Assembly (NCBI RefSeq): GCF_965199065.1
Contig: NZ_CBDAQN010000003.1
Coordinates: forward strand, 558,001-622,000
Length of the DNA: 64,000 bases
Source: Acidisoma sp965199065
GTDB taxonomy: Bacteria; Pseudomonadota; Alphaproteobacteria; Acetobacterales; Acetobacteraceae
Reading direction: 5' to 3'
Shown: positions 17,345-26,061 of the stretch, in pieces
Numbering within the stretch: the first letter of the stretch is position 1
Layout of the letters: every line of letters begins with the position of its first letter
Translations under genes and position numbers: made by a program
Notes under the pieces: model-generated
What the model was told of the DNA's origin: nothing
What the model saw: only the letters and a program-made list of their open reading frames with translations
Databases searched by the model: none

Positions 17345-18013
17345 ATGAAATCGTTGAACGCCCAGCTTCGCGCTTTCAAGACGTCGGTGCTCGATCGTGC
17401 CGATGAGGAAACCGCGCGAGCGCTGGTGCAGGCGGAAGCCGAATATCGCGCCGACGCGGCCTCTGCCCATCCGTTGGCGGTCGGCGATCGCGCGCCCGGT
17501 TTCGCGTTGACGGATGCGGTGGGCGCCAAGCACCGTCTGGCCGAACATCTGATGCGTGGCCCTGTCCTGCTTCTTTTTTTCCGTGGCGGTTGGTGCCCCT
17601 ACTGCACGCTGACGCTGCGCGCCTATGAAGATATCGCAACGGATATTCGCGAGGCCGGAGGCGACATCCTGGCGCTGTCGCCGCAGAAGGCGAGCCGCGC
17701 CGCCGTGGTCCAGGAAAGCAACTGCGTCAGCTTCCCGATCCTCGTCGACTGCGGCAACCGCGTGGCGACCGACTACGGCGTGCTCGGGCAGGCGCGCCCG
17801 ATGACGCGTCAGGTCTTCGGCAAGCTCGGCTGCAACATCCCGGAGGAGAACAACGCCGAGGACTGGATGCTGCCCCGCGCCTCGGAATTTCTCATCGACC
17901 GGGACGGCGTCATCCGCATGGCTCATGTGTCGCCGGTCTCCTACGAACGGACGGAACCGCGGGAGGCGCTGGCGGCGCTGCGCGGGCTCACCAAGGCCAT
18001 GGTCAGCGCCTGA
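17345..18013 (+). CDS. Peroxiredoxin-like protein (AhpC/TSA fold)
   Basis: A 222-residue thioredoxin-fold protein of the AhpC/TSA type. The motif LLFFRGGWCPYCTLTLRAYE (about residues 75-94) places a CxxC at the site of the peroxidatic cysteine, as in the PRX-like2 group. The N-terminal 60 residues form a helical extension (MKSLNAQLRAFKTSV). It probably reduces peroxides or thiols in the cytoplasm. A TTG 9 codons upstream is a poorer start. It is divergent from a LysR regulator and convergent with the formamidase gene, from which it is separated by a terminator-like hairpin. Confidence 0.85.
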   Translation: MKSLNAQLRAFKTSVLDRADEETARALVQAEAEYRADAASAHPLAVGDRAPGFALTDAVGAKHRLAEHLMRGPVLLLFFRGGWCPYCTLTLRAYEDIATDIREAGGDILALSPQKASRAAVVQESNCVSFPILVDCGNRVATDYGVLGQARPMTRQVFGKLGCNIPEENNAEDWMLPRASEFLIDRDGVIRMAHVSPVSYERTEPREALAALRGLTKAMVSA

Positions 18014-18020
18014 AGGAAAC

Positions 18021-18041
18021 GGTCCGTTCGGCAAACGGACC
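18021..18041. terminator. Bidirectional terminator hairpin
   Basis: A perfect 8-bp stem GGTCCGTT-CGGCA-AACGGACC occupies the 36-bp gap between the convergent peroxiredoxin and formamidase genes. Position and stability suggest it terminates both transcripts, although no long T-run follows on either strand. Confidence 0.6.
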
Positions 18042-18049
18042 AATCGTCT

Positions 18050-18994
18050 TCAGTCGAAGACGATGCGTGGAAAGTAGAAGGACATCAGCCAGTTCGGCTT
18101 GTCCACGATGCAGCTGATCCGCAAATCGCCAGCCACGGAACAGAGCATGTAGGCGTCGGTCGCCGATAAGCCATGCTCGGCGCATAGCAGGTCGATCATC
18201 CGCGAAACGGCAGCCTTGGCGCCCTCCATGAGGTCGGGGCCGATACCGGTCGTCACCTCGTAGCCTGCCCCGTCGAGATGCCGGGTCACCGGCCCAGGCG
18301 TCGTGAAGCGCGGCGTCTCCAGCGGCGTCTGCTTGATGAGGTCGAGCGTGAGCGTCAGGTTCATCGGGCTCTCGATGGCCGTCCCGCAGACCTCGCCGTC
18401 GCCTTGGGCCGCGTGCGTGTCCCCGATCGAGAACAGCGCGCCGGGCACCTCCACCGGCAGGTAGAGCACGGTGCCGGCGGCGAGGTCGCGTATGTCCATG
18501 TTGCCGCCGACACGCCGGGGCGGAACGATGGAGTGGAGGCCGGGCGTCGCCAGCGCCACGCCGATGGTGCCCGCGAACGGCTTCAGCGGCACCCGGGCGA
18601 TATCCGAGAACAGCGCCGGGTCGAGCGTGCGGGCGTCATAGGTCCAGAGTTTGAGCGCGGGGTCGGTGAACTGCTCGGCGAGAAGGCCGAAGCCCGGGAT
18701 GTTGGCGGTCCAGCCGAAACCCGAGGGCGTGAAACCGTGGATCGAAACCTTCAGGATATCGCCCGGTTCGGCGCCCTCGACGAACACAGGTCCGGTGACC
18801 GGGTTGATGAGGCTGAAATCGAGCGTCGCCACGTCGGCGGTGGTGCTGGCGGCGGTGAGTTGGCCGGCCGAGGCGTCGTTGCATTCGAAGGCGATGGAAC
18901 GGCCGGGCTCGGTGCGGAGCACGGGCGTGAAGCTGTTGTCCCATCCGAAATGGTGCTGCGCCGCGTGGATCGTGAAGTCGCATTTCAGGCACAT
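18050..18994 (-). CDS. Acetamidase/formamidase family protein
   Basis: A 314-residue member of the FmdA/AmdA family, which hydrolyses short-chain amides to ammonia and the acid. Recognisable segments are HHFGWDNSFTPVLRTEPG near the N-terminus, GPVFVEGAEPGDILKVSIHG, the metal-site region RRVGGNMDIRDLAAGTVLYL, and FSIGDTHAAQGDGEVCGTAI. Whether it prefers formamide, acetamide or another amide is not evident. It ends against a convergent peroxiredoxin gene; its 5' end faces the tRNA-Arg gene. Confidence 0.9.
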   Translation of the reverse strand: MCLKCDFTIHAAQHHFGWDNSFTPVLRTEPGRSIAFECNDASAGQLTAASTTADVATLDFSLINPVTGPVFVEGAEPGDILKVSIHGFTPSGFGWTANIPGFGLLAEQFTDPALKLWTYDARTLDPALFSDIARVPLKPFAGTIGVALATPGLHSIVPPRRVGGNMDIRDLAAGTVLYLPVEVPGALFSIGDTHAAQGDGEVCGTAIESPMNLTLTLDLIKQTPLETPRFTTPGPVTRHLDGAGYEVTTGIGPDLMEGAKAAVSRMIDLLCAEHGLSATDAYMLCSVAGDLRISCIVDKPNWLMSFYFPRIVFD

Positions 18995-19070
18995 GGGCAG
19001 GTTCCTTCAGGTGCTGAGTGCGGGCGGTGCTTGCCCGTGAGAGTTCGGTTCGGTAAGAGACCAGCGGTGT

Positions 19071-19393
19071 GTTCGCGTAGCTCAGCAGGATAGAGCACAG
19101 GATTCCTTGTTGGTAGAACTGGGCGTCGCGCAGGGAAACGGCGCGGCGGATCTGCTCAAAGTCGGGGAAAGCTTGGGCGCAATCTGGCGCCTGTGCCAAT
19201 CCCGAGCCAAGCCCGGCCGAAAGCCGGGAAGGTGTAGAGACTGGATGGGTGGCGCCTAAGGGCCTCGGCCGAGGTCTATGGCGAAGGGACAGTCCAGACC
19301 ACGAACGCCCGCCAGGTTTTGCCCGGCCGGCGGCGGCGAAAGCCGAAGTGGGATTGAATCCTGGGGCCGTGGGTTCGAATCCCGCCGCGAACA
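19071..19393 (+). tRNA. tRNA-Arg(CCU), interrupted by a group I intron
   Basis: The exons are 19071-19107 and 19357-19393, giving a 74-nt mature tRNA. The acceptor stem GTTCGCG/CGCGAAC is perfect, the D stem is GCTC/GAGC, the anticodon stem CAGGA/TCCTG closes a TTCCTAA loop with anticodon CCT (19105-19107), and the T arm is GTGGG-TTCGAAT-CCCGC with one T-G pair. The discriminator is A and CCA is not encoded. The anticodon loop is only complete after removal of 249 nt inserted directly behind the anticodon. This tRNA reads AGG, which is rare in GC-rich genomes. No integrase borders it. Confidence 0.93.
19108..19356 (+). ncRNA. Group I self-splicing intron (bacterial tRNA type) in tRNA-Arg
   Basis: The 249-nt insert has group I features. 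The 5' exon ends in U and the intron in G (19356). A GGG at 19121-19123 can act as a 3-bp internal guide for exon CCU, giving the U-G pair at the splice site. P2 is GTCGCGC/GCGCGGC (19125-19131 with 19141-19147). The core shows GAGCCAAGC (19204-19212), AAGGTGTAGAGACTGGA (19229-19245) and GAAGGGACAGTCCAGACC (19283-19300); CTGGA/TCCAG forms P7. These blocks closely match the Azoarcus tRNA-Ile intron. It has no ORF. An intron in the same tRNA-Arg(CCU) is known from Agrobacterium. Confidence 0.92.
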
Positions 19394-19506
19394 TTTCCTC
19401 CACCGCCATATTTTGGAGGCGCAAGGATCTTTCCGGGCAAAGGGATCGGCGGCCACGGCAGCGGGCGTCGAACGCCGCACTCTCGCGACGACGTTCCGCG
19501 CAGTCG

Positions 19507-19800
19507 TCAAAGCGGAAAGGCGCTGCCGTCCGGGAAGATGATGAGGGCGCCCTTCCGGCTGTGGGCTATCCAGTTGCCGTAGTCGTCCTTCCGCAGCCCG
19601 GCGACCTTGCCGAAGCCCTGCTCTCGCGCATCCCGCGCGGCTTCGGCGGCGCTGATCGGCGTGGAGGCGCTCCACCCACCGAGATCGCTTGGCGTGATCG
19701 GCGTCCCCAATGGCCCTACGGAGACGGGGCTCGCCTGCGCGAACGCCGGGCTGGACGCGCCCAGCATCAGGCACAGGACGATGACAAAGCCTTTGGGCAT
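19507..19800 (-). CDS. Small exported hypothetical protein
   Basis: A 97-residue protein with a clear signal peptide (MPKGFVIVLCLMLGASSPAF, predicted cleavage after AFA). The mature part of about 75 residues has GWSASTPISAAEAARDAREQ and ends in a compact IIFPDGSAFPL strand. I know no family name for it; a periplasmic role is inferred from the signal. It is monocistronic, on the strand opposite to the tRNA-Arg. Confidence 0.7.
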   Translation of the reverse strand: MPKGFVIVLCLMLGASSPAFAQASPVSVGPLGTPITPSDLGGWSASTPISAAEAARDAREQGFGKVAGLRKDDYGNWIAHSRKGALIIFPDGSAFPL

Positions 19801-19925
19801 GACGCGGCCCTCCCTGCTTCGGCCTCGTCTTTTTTGTTTTCGTCCGCCTGAGGCCGCAGCCTCAATCTATGCCTCACCGGCAAGCCGTGTCCGCTAAAAT
19901 CGGCAGTATTCAGGTCACCGCCGCG

Positions 19926-20867
19926 CTACCCGACCCAGGCGAGATAGGCCGACACCGTCAGCAGCGAGCCGATCGTCGAGAGCAGGATCGAACGCGCGGT
20001 GGTCGTCGCCTCCCGCCCATAGAACTCCGCGAGCATGAACGGGCCGGTGCCGGTCGGCAGCGCCGCCAGCACCACGACGAGGTGCGTGAGCGACGGCGCC
20101 AGCCGGAAGATCTGCGTCGCCAGCACCCAGGCGAGGACCGGCTGCAGGATGAGCTTCAGCCCGACCAGCAGCAGGCTCCCCAAGACGCTCGCCTCCGACG
20201 GCACCGCAGCCCGCCGCTCGCCGAGGAAAAGACCGAGCGCCACCAGCGCGCAGGGCGAGGCCGCATCGCCGAGCAGCCGGAAGAAGGTCTCGGCGCTCGC
20301 GGGGATAGGCAGGCCCGTCGTGGCCCAGGCGGCACCCAGCACCGGCGCCACCAGCAGTGGATTGCGGATGAGGGAGCGCCCCACCTTGAGCAGCAGATGG
20401 GCCGGCCTCGCCTCTGTCTGGAGCCCGACCTCGATGAGCACGATCGCGACGGCGAAGAGCAGGCAGACGGTGATGATCGCGGCGACGGTGGTGAGCCCCA
20501 GCATGCCCCGTCCGAACACGATGAGGCTGAGCGGAAAGCCGATGAAGCCGGTGTTGCCGTAGCCCGCGTTCAGGCCGTCGATGCTGACATCGGCAAGGTG
20601 CCGCTCGCCGCGCAACCGCAGCAGCACGGTGAGTGCGAAGACGATGAAGGTGCTGAGGGTGAAGACGGCGGCGAAGGCCGGCTGGTCGAGCGTCACCCAG
20701 CGGGCGTGGGCCATGATGTCGAACAGCAGCGCGGGCAGCGCCAGATAGACGACGAAGCGGTTGAGCTCCGTCGTGGCATGCGGGCCGAGAACTCCGCCAC
20801 GGCGGCAGCCGAAGCCCAGGAAGATGAGGGCGAAGATGGGCAGGACGACCAGCACGGTGGTGAGCAT
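19926..20867 (-). CDS. AEC family (auxin efflux carrier-type) transporter
   Basis: A 313-residue integral membrane protein with about ten hydrophobic segments in two halves. Family traits include FVVYLALPALLFDIMA in the N-terminal half and LNAGYGNTGFIGFPL, the conserved N-x-G/F-x-G-x-P crossover, plus GTGPFMLAEFYG near the C-terminus. AEC carriers export or import organic acids and related metabolites; the substrate cannot be inferred here. I start at MLTTVLVVLPIFALI, because the 34-residue extension is basic and not membrane-like. It is divergent from the SDR gene. Confidence 0.88.
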   Translation of the reverse strand: MLTTVLVVLPIFALIFLGFGCRRGGVLGPHATTELNRFVVYLALPALLFDIMAHARWVTLDQPAFAAVFTLSTFIVFALTVLLRLRGERHLADVSIDGLNAGYGNTGFIGFPLSLIVFGRGMLGLTTVAAIITVCLLFAVAIVLIEVGLQTEARPAHLLLKVGRSLIRNPLLVAPVLGAAWATTGLPIPASAETFFRLLGDAASPCALVALGLFLGERRAAVPSEASVLGSLLLVGLKLILQPVLAWVLATQIFRLAPSLTHLVVVLAALPTGTGPFMLAEFYGREATTTARSILLSTIGSLLTVSAYLAWVG

Positions 20868-21046
20868 GCGCCTGGATAGCCAGACCCGGCGTTGCGGTCC
20901 AACCTGTGCGCGGGCCGTCCCGGCGGGCACCGCTTGCGAGCAGACGCGCCGATCAGACGCAGTGGGCACACGCTTTTGTCACGCGGTCCCGTACCCCGGC
21001 TGACGGTATTGGTCTGAGCATTGAGACAGGCCAGAAAGGACAATCC

Positions 21047-21895
21047 ATGGCATCCGAAAATTCCCCCGTCTGGTTCATCACCGGCTGCTCCACCGGCTTC
21101 GGGCTGGAACTCGCGAAGCTGACGCTCGCGCGGGGCTGGCCGACGGTCGTGACGGCGCGGGACAGCTTGCGGGTCGCCGATCTCGCGAAAGGCGCCGAGG
21201 ACCACGCGCTCGCCCTCAGCCTGGACGTGACCGACAGCGCCCAGGTGACGGCGGCGGTGGAGGCGGCCGAGGCGCGCTTCGGCCGCATCGACGTGCTGGT
21301 GAACAACGCGGGCTACGGCTACCAATCCTCGATCGAGGAGGGCGACGACGCCGAGATCCGGGCTCAGTTCGACGCCAACGTGTTCGGGCTGTTCGCGCTG
21401 ACGCGCGCGGTGCTGCCGGGCATGCGGGCTCGGCGCCGGGGACACGTGCTCAACATCACGTCCGTCGCCGGCTTCATCGGCTTTCCGGGCTCGGGCTACT
21501 ACGCCGCCAGCAAGCACGCGGTGGAGGGCTTCTCGGACGCGCTCGCAGCCGAAGGCCGCCCGCTCGGCATCAAGGTGACCTGCATCGAGCCGGGTCCGTT
21601 CCGCACCGATTGGGCGGGCCGGTCCCTCAAGCAGACCAAGAGCAAGATCGCGGACTACGCCGACACGGCGGCCGCCCGGATGGCGTCGACGGCGGCAATC
21701 AGCGGCACGCAGGCAGGTGACCCGGTGCGGGCGGGCGAGGCGATGATCCGGGTGACGGAGGAGGCCAATCCGCCGCGTCATCTGGTCCTGGGCGGCTTCG
21801 GCGTGAACGCGGTCGAGAACAAGCTGCGCGAGCGGCTGGCCGAGGTCGAAGCCTGGCGCGAGGTCGGTCTGGCGACGGACTTCCCGAAGGAATGA
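21047..21895 (+). CDS. Short-chain dehydrogenase/reductase
   Basis: A 282-residue classical SDR. It has the nucleotide-binding ITGCSTGFGLELAK, the NNAGYGYQ strand, the Ser of NITSVAGFIG and the catalytic YYAASKHAVEG (YxxxK). The GCSTGFG variant and the C-terminal extension resemble the oxidoreductase subgroup often annotated as SDR family NAD(P)-dependent. AAAGGA lies 7 nt before the ATG at 21047; the open frame to 20906 has no such support. The substrate is unknown. A 119-bp gap separates it from the hydrolase gene. Confidence 0.9.
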   Translation: MASENSPVWFITGCSTGFGLELAKLTLARGWPTVVTARDSLRVADLAKGAEDHALALSLDVTDSAQVTAAVEAAEARFGRIDVLVNNAGYGYQSSIEEGDDAEIRAQFDANVFGLFALTRAVLPGMRARRRGHVLNITSVAGFIGFPGSGYYAASKHAVEGFSDALAAEGRPLGIKVTCIEPGPFRTDWAGRSLKQTKSKIADYADTAAARMASTAAISGTQAGDPVRAGEAMIRVTEEANPPRHLVLGGFGVNAVENKLRERLAEVEAWREVGLATDFPKE

Positions 21896-22014
21896 GAGAA
21901 CACCGGGGGCGGATCGTGCGCCCCCGGGTCGGCCCATTGCTGACAAGGCCAAAATCGCCCGCGATCCTGGCTCGTTAAGGGCGCTATCAAACCGGCTGCG
22001 CGCCGTATAGATAG

Positions 22015-22833
22015 ATGAGTATGTCCGGAGCCCCAGGTTCAGACCCCCTGCTGAGAAACAACGTGCGGGTGTCAGGCCACGGCGACCCTACGATCATTTT
22101 CTCCCACGGGTTCGGTTGCGACCAGACTGCCTGGGCCGATGTCGCACCGGCGTTCGAGAATGAGGCCCGCGTGGTTCTTTTCGACCATGTAGGGTCCGGT
22201 CTTTCGGACAGCTCGGCCTATGACGCCGCCAAATACGCCAGCCTCGACGGCTACGCCGAGGACGTGGTGGAACTCGCCGACACGCTCGCGCTCAGGGACA
22301 CCGTCTTCGTCGGCCACTCGGTCGGGGCGATGATCGGGATGCTGGCGGCCGTAAAGTCACCCGTGTCGATTGGCCGCATGGTCATGCTGTGCCCCTCGCC
22401 GCGCTACATCGATGACGGGGACTATGTCGGGGGCTTCTCGCGGGCCGACATCGACGATCTCCTGCTGGTGCTCGAGAGCAACTTCCTCGCTTGGTCGAGA
22501 GCGACCGCGCCCCAGATGATGGGGAACGGCGAGCGTCCCGAACTCGGCGAGGCGCTCGCCGACAGCTTCTGCCGGACGGACCCGGAAATCGCCAAGGCGT
22601 TCGCGCGGGTCACCTTTCTCTCCGATCTTCGCGCCGATCTGCCGCACCTCGATGTGCCGACGCTGATCCTGCAGACGCAATCGGACATGATCGCGCCGTT
22701 GCAGGTCGGCGACTACATGCGTGACAACCTTCCCCGCGGCGAGCTTGTCGTCATGGAGGCGAGCGGCCACTGCCCACACATGAGCGCGCCTGCGGAAACG
22801 ATCGCGGCCATCAAGCGCTTCCTGGCCTTCTGA
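22015..22833 (+). CDS. RsbQ-like alpha/beta hydrolase
   Basis: A 272-residue alpha/beta hydrolase with a complete triad: Ser102 in the nucleophile elbow GHSVGAMIG, Asp224 in QTQSDMIAP and His252 in EASGHCPHMS. The N-terminus RNNVRVSGHGDPTIIFSHGF, the FDHVGSGLSD segment and MVMLCPSPRY are those of RsbQ, the Bacillus hydrolase that feeds the PAS domain of RsbP in the energy-stress pathway. A PAS-containing histidine kinase starts just behind it, supporting a signalling and not a catabolic role. The ATG at 22021 is an alternative start. Confidence 0.88.
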   Translation: MSMSGAPGSDPLLRNNVRVSGHGDPTIIFSHGFGCDQTAWADVAPAFENEARVVLFDHVGSGLSDSSAYDAAKYASLDGYAEDVVELADTLALRDTVFVGHSVGAMIGMLAAVKSPVSIGRMVMLCPSPRYIDDGDYVGGFSRADIDDLLLVLESNFLAWSRATAPQMMGNGERPELGEALADSFCRTDPEIAKAFARVTFLSDLRADLPHLDVPTLILQTQSDMIAPLQVGDYMRDNLPRGELVVMEASGHCPHMSAPAETIAAIKRFLAF

Positions 22834-22867
22834 TGGTCCGGTCGCGCCATTGGCAGCGCTCCTCCCG

Positions 22868-24907
22868 ATGAGGCCGGTGGACGAAGCTGACGGAGCGGCC
22901 CTGCCCGAGGAGACGCTCGACGAACTCTATGACCGCGCGCCCTGCGGCTACCTGACCACGACGCTTTCCGGGACGATCACGCGCGTCAACACGACTTTCC
23001 TGGATTGGCTTGGCCGCGGGCGCGAGGAGGTTGTCGGGGTGCGTCTGCAGGCGCTGCTCACCGAGGGCGCGCGCATCTTCTACGAAACCCACTGCGCCTT
23101 GAGACTGCGCCGCGAAGGCGTGGTCAGGCAGATCACCATGGATTTTGCCCGCTCGGACGGGGCTAAGGTTCCGGTGCTCATCGACTGGCGGCCGATCCGG
23201 AACGATGAGGGCGCGGTGGCCGGACTGCGCGTGCTGGTCGTCGATGCGACGGACCGTCGATCCTACGAACGCGAACTGATCGCCGCGCGCGAACGGTCGC
23301 GCGCCACGGCGGACGCTCTGCGCGAGCTGAACGAGACGCTCGAGCATCGGGTGGAGCAGCGGACCCGGGAGCTGCGCGACACCATGGACTTCGCGCGGCT
23401 GGCTCTGGGGGCCGTCGGCGGCGTCGGTGTCTGGACCTACGATGTCGCGGCGGACCGGTTCGTCTGCGACGACAACATCGCTGCCCTTTATGCGCTGGAA
23501 CCGGGCCGCGGGAGCGCAGGCTACAGCTCGGCCGAGTTCCTGCAGCACCTGCACCCCGACGACATCCTGCCCCTGAGAACGACGATGAGCCGGGGCCTTA
23601 CCGAACCGGGCGATCTGGAACTCGAGTATCGCATCCGGCATGCCGATGGCTCCGTCCGCTGGGTCCTGTCGCGCGGCCACACCTATTTCGAGGGCGGCAC
23701 TCCCGTTCGCCGCACGGGCGTGGGCGTCGACATGACCAAGCAACGGCTGCTGGAGGAGCAGTTCCGGCAGGCCCAGAAGATGGAGGCGGTCGGGCAGCTC
23801 ACCGGCGGTCTCGCGCACGACTTCAACAACCTCCTGGCGGGCATCTCGGGCTCGCTCGAGATGATGGAATCCCGCATCGCCCAGGGGCGCTTCGCGGATG
23901 TCGACCGCTACCTCGCCACGGCGAAGGGCGCCGCCCGCCGCGCGGCCGCGCTCACCCATCGGCTGCTCGCCTTTTCGCGCCGCCAGACGCTCGATCCCAA
24001 GACCACCGACGTAAACCGCCTGGTGGCGAGCATGCAGGAGCTGATCCAGCGTGCGGTGGGTCCGGGCGTGCTGATCGAGGTGGTCGGCGCTCCCGGACTG
24101 TGGCCGGGGCTGGTGGATCCGCCGCAGCTGGAAAACGCGCTCCTCAACCTCTGCATCAACGCGCGCGACGCCATGCCGGATGGCGGACGCATCACCATCG
24201 AAACCGCCAACCGGATCGTGGACGCCCAGGCGGCGCGCCAGCACGACTTGCCGGAGGGCCAATACGTGTCGCTCAGCGTGACCGATACGGGCGTCGGCAT
24301 GAAGCCGTCGCTCGTCGCGCGCGTGTTCGAGCCGTTTTTCACGACCAAGCCCATCGGCGAGGGCACCGGCCTGGGCCTGTCGATGATCTACGGCTTCGTG
24401 CGGCAGTCGGGCGGCGAGGTGCGGATCTACTCGGAGCTTGGGCGCGGCACGACCGTGAGCATCTACCTTCCGCGTCACGACGGCCCCGTCGCCGAAGACG
24501 AGGATCAGTCGCCGGCCTCGGTCGTTGCGCGGGGGGAGCAAGGCAGGACGGTCCTCGTGGTCGACGACGAGCCGACAGTGCGCATGCTGTTGACCGATAT
24601 CCTGGACGACCTCGGCTGCCGGGCGATCGAGGCCGCCGACAGTGCGGCGGGGCTTGCGGTCCTGGAGTCGGACGTGCCGATCGACCTTCTCATCACCGAT
24701 GTGGGCCTGCCCGGCGGGATGAACGGCCGGCAGATGGCCGATGCGGGACGCGTCTCTCGTCCGGGCCTGAAGGTGCTCTTCATCACCGGCTACGCTGAAA
24801 ATGCGGTGATCGGCCGCGGCCATCTGGAGCCGGGCATGACCGTTCTGACGAAGCCTTTCTCGGTCGAAACCATGGTCGCGCGCGTCCGCTCCATGATCGA
24901 GATCTAG
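22868..24907 (+). CDS. PAS-domain hybrid histidine kinase with C-terminal receiver
   Basis: A 679-residue soluble sensor kinase. The N-terminal PAS (about 15-125) has the FYETHCALRLRREGVV signature seen in PAS domains paired with RsbQ-like hydrolases. A coiled-coil (ELNETLEHRVEQRTRELRD) leads to a second PAS/PAC (about 170-290, IRHADGSVRWVLSRG). The kinase core has the H-box GGLAHDFNNLLAGISG (His317), N-box NLCINARDAMPDGG, and DTGVGM and GTGLGLSMIYGFV. A receiver follows with phospho-acceptor Asp611 in LLITDVGLPGG and Lys in LTKPFS. No transmembrane segment is seen. A TTG at 22850 is an alternative start. It probably forms an operon with the hydrolase gene. Confidence 0.9.
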   Translation: MRPVDEADGAALPEETLDELYDRAPCGYLTTTLSGTITRVNTTFLDWLGRGREEVVGVRLQALLTEGARIFYETHCALRLRREGVVRQITMDFARSDGAKVPVLIDWRPIRNDEGAVAGLRVLVVDATDRRSYERELIAARERSRATADALRELNETLEHRVEQRTRELRDTMDFARLALGAVGGVGVWTYDVAADRFVCDDNIAALYALEPGRGSAGYSSAEFLQHLHPDDILPLRTTMSRGLTEPGDLELEYRIRHADGSVRWVLSRGHTYFEGGTPVRRTGVGVDMTKQRLLEEQFRQAQKMEAVGQLTGGLAHDFNNLLAGISGSLEMMESRIAQGRFADVDRYLATAKGAARRAAALTHRLLAFSRRQTLDPKTTDVNRLVASMQELIQRAVGPGVLIEVVGAPGLWPGLVDPPQLENALLNLCINARDAMPDGGRITIETANRIVDAQAARQHDLPEGQYVSLSVTDTGVGMKPSLVARVFEPFFTTKPIGEGTGLGLSMIYGFVRQSGGEVRIYSELGRGTTVSIYLPRHDGPVAEDEDQSPASVVARGEQGRTVLVVDDEPTVRMLLTDILDDLGCRAIEAADSAAGLAVLESDVPIDLLITDVGLPGGMNGRQMADAGRVSRPGLKVLFITGYAENAVIGRGHLEPGMTVLTKPFSVETMVARVRSMIEI

Positions 24908-24921
24908 GCCGGGCGCTTCGC

Positions 24922-26061
24922 CTATCGGTCGATGACCAGATCGCTCAACGGCTTGGCGCAGCAGATGAGGACCATGCCCTGGTCGATCTCCCGCTGCCGG
25001 ATGCCGCCCTGGTGCTGCATCGAGACTTCGCCGGACACCAGCTTGCTCTTGCAGGTGCCGCATAATCCGCGCGTGCAGGACGAGGGCAGCCGCATCCCCG
25101 CCGCCCGCGCCGCCGCCAGCACATGCGTGTCGGCCGAAACCTCGATCGTTCGGCGGCTGCGGGTGAATTCGACCTTGTAGGTTGGCACGACATCGGTATT
25201 CGCGGGCGGCGACACCGCCGCATCCACCGGCGCCAGATCCTCGAACTTGAAACTCTCCTCGTGATAGCGGGACATATCGAAACCGGCGCTTGCCAGCATC
25301 GCCCGCACGCCGGCCATGTATGGCGCCGGACCGCAGGCGAAGACCTCCCGCTCCCGGAAGTCGGGCGCCGCGAGTTCCAGCATCGGCAGGCTGAGCCGCC
25401 CACGCAGGCCGGTCCAGCTCTCGGTCGGGCTGTCACCCTCGCAGATCGGCACCGAGCGGAAGCCGGTCGAGCGCGCCATGAGCGCCTGCTCGTCACGGAA
25501 GATGATGTCCGCCGGGCTCCGCGCGCTGTGCAGGAACAGCACGTCCGTCTCCAGCGCGAGATCATGAAAGCTTCGCGCCATCGACATCAGCGGCGTGATG
25601 CCGCTCCCGGCGGACAGAAGCAGATATTTGCCATTCGGCGATGCGTGATCAACGCAGTTGAACTCGCCCATCGGCCCCATCGCCCGGATCTCGACGCCCG
25701 GCTTGATGGTCTCATGCATCCAGGGGCTGACGATCCCGCCCGCGAATCGTTTCGTCGTGACCGCGATGAGATGCGGCCGCGTCGGTGACGAGGACAGCGT
25801 GTAGCAGCGGTTGATCGCCTGTCCGTTGATGACGAGGTCGAGCGTGATGAATTGCCCCGGCTTGTAGCTGTGGCGCCGCGGCGCCCGCCCGGAAAACACG
25901 AAGGTCTTCACGTCATGCGTTTCCTGGCGCACGGCGCGGCAGACGAGCACATCGTCCTCCTCGGCGTTCCACTCCGGCAGGCGGTCATCGAGTTCCGTCG
26001 CCACTCCCAGCCGCCGGGCCGAGAGGATGCGCGCTTCGTCCGCCGTAGGGGAGGCCGACAT
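24922..26061 (-). CDS. gbcB: Glycine betaine monooxygenase reductase subunit
   Basis: A 379-residue NADH:ferredoxin-type reductase. An FAD-binding barrel (YKPGQFITLDL, CYTLSSSP), an NAD domain (LLLSAGSGITPLMSMARSFH, EVFACGPAPYM) and a C-terminal plant-type [2Fe-2S] domain (SCTRGLCGTCKSKL, with the final Cys in LICCAKPL) are visible in that order. It supplies electrons to the Rieske oxygenase encoded directly upstream, with which it overlaps by one base (TGATG at 26059-26063). The start MSASPTADEA avoids a long extension inside gbcA. Assignment to betaine use follows from the gbdR-gbcA context. Confidence 0.88.
   Translation of the reverse strand: MSASPTADEARILSARRLGVATELDDRLPEWNAEEDDVLVCRAVRQETHDVKTFVFSGRAPRRHSYKPGQFITLDLVINGQAINRCYTLSSSPTRPHLIAVTTKRFAGGIVSPWMHETIKPGVEIRAMGPMGEFNCVDHASPNGKYLLLSAGSGITPLMSMARSFHDLALETDVLFLHSARSPADIIFRDEQALMARSTGFRSVPICEGDSPTESWTGLRGRLSLPMLELAAPDFREREVFACGPAPYMAGVRAMLASAGFDMSRYHEESFKFEDLAPVDAAVSPPANTDVVPTYKVEFTRSRRTIEVSADTHVLAAARAAGMRLPSSCTRGLCGTCKSKLVSGEVSMQHQGGIRQREIDQGMVLICCAKPLSDLVIDR

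Noticed and set aside
19071..19393. tRNA-Arg as a genomic-island attachment site
   Set aside because: No integrase, duplicated tRNA end or foreign gene block is seen beside it; the insert is fully explained as a group I intron.
22811..25063. 750-codon open frame on the minus strand
   Set aside because: It lies antisense across the kinase gene and shows no domain; the plus-strand frame has all kinase boxes.
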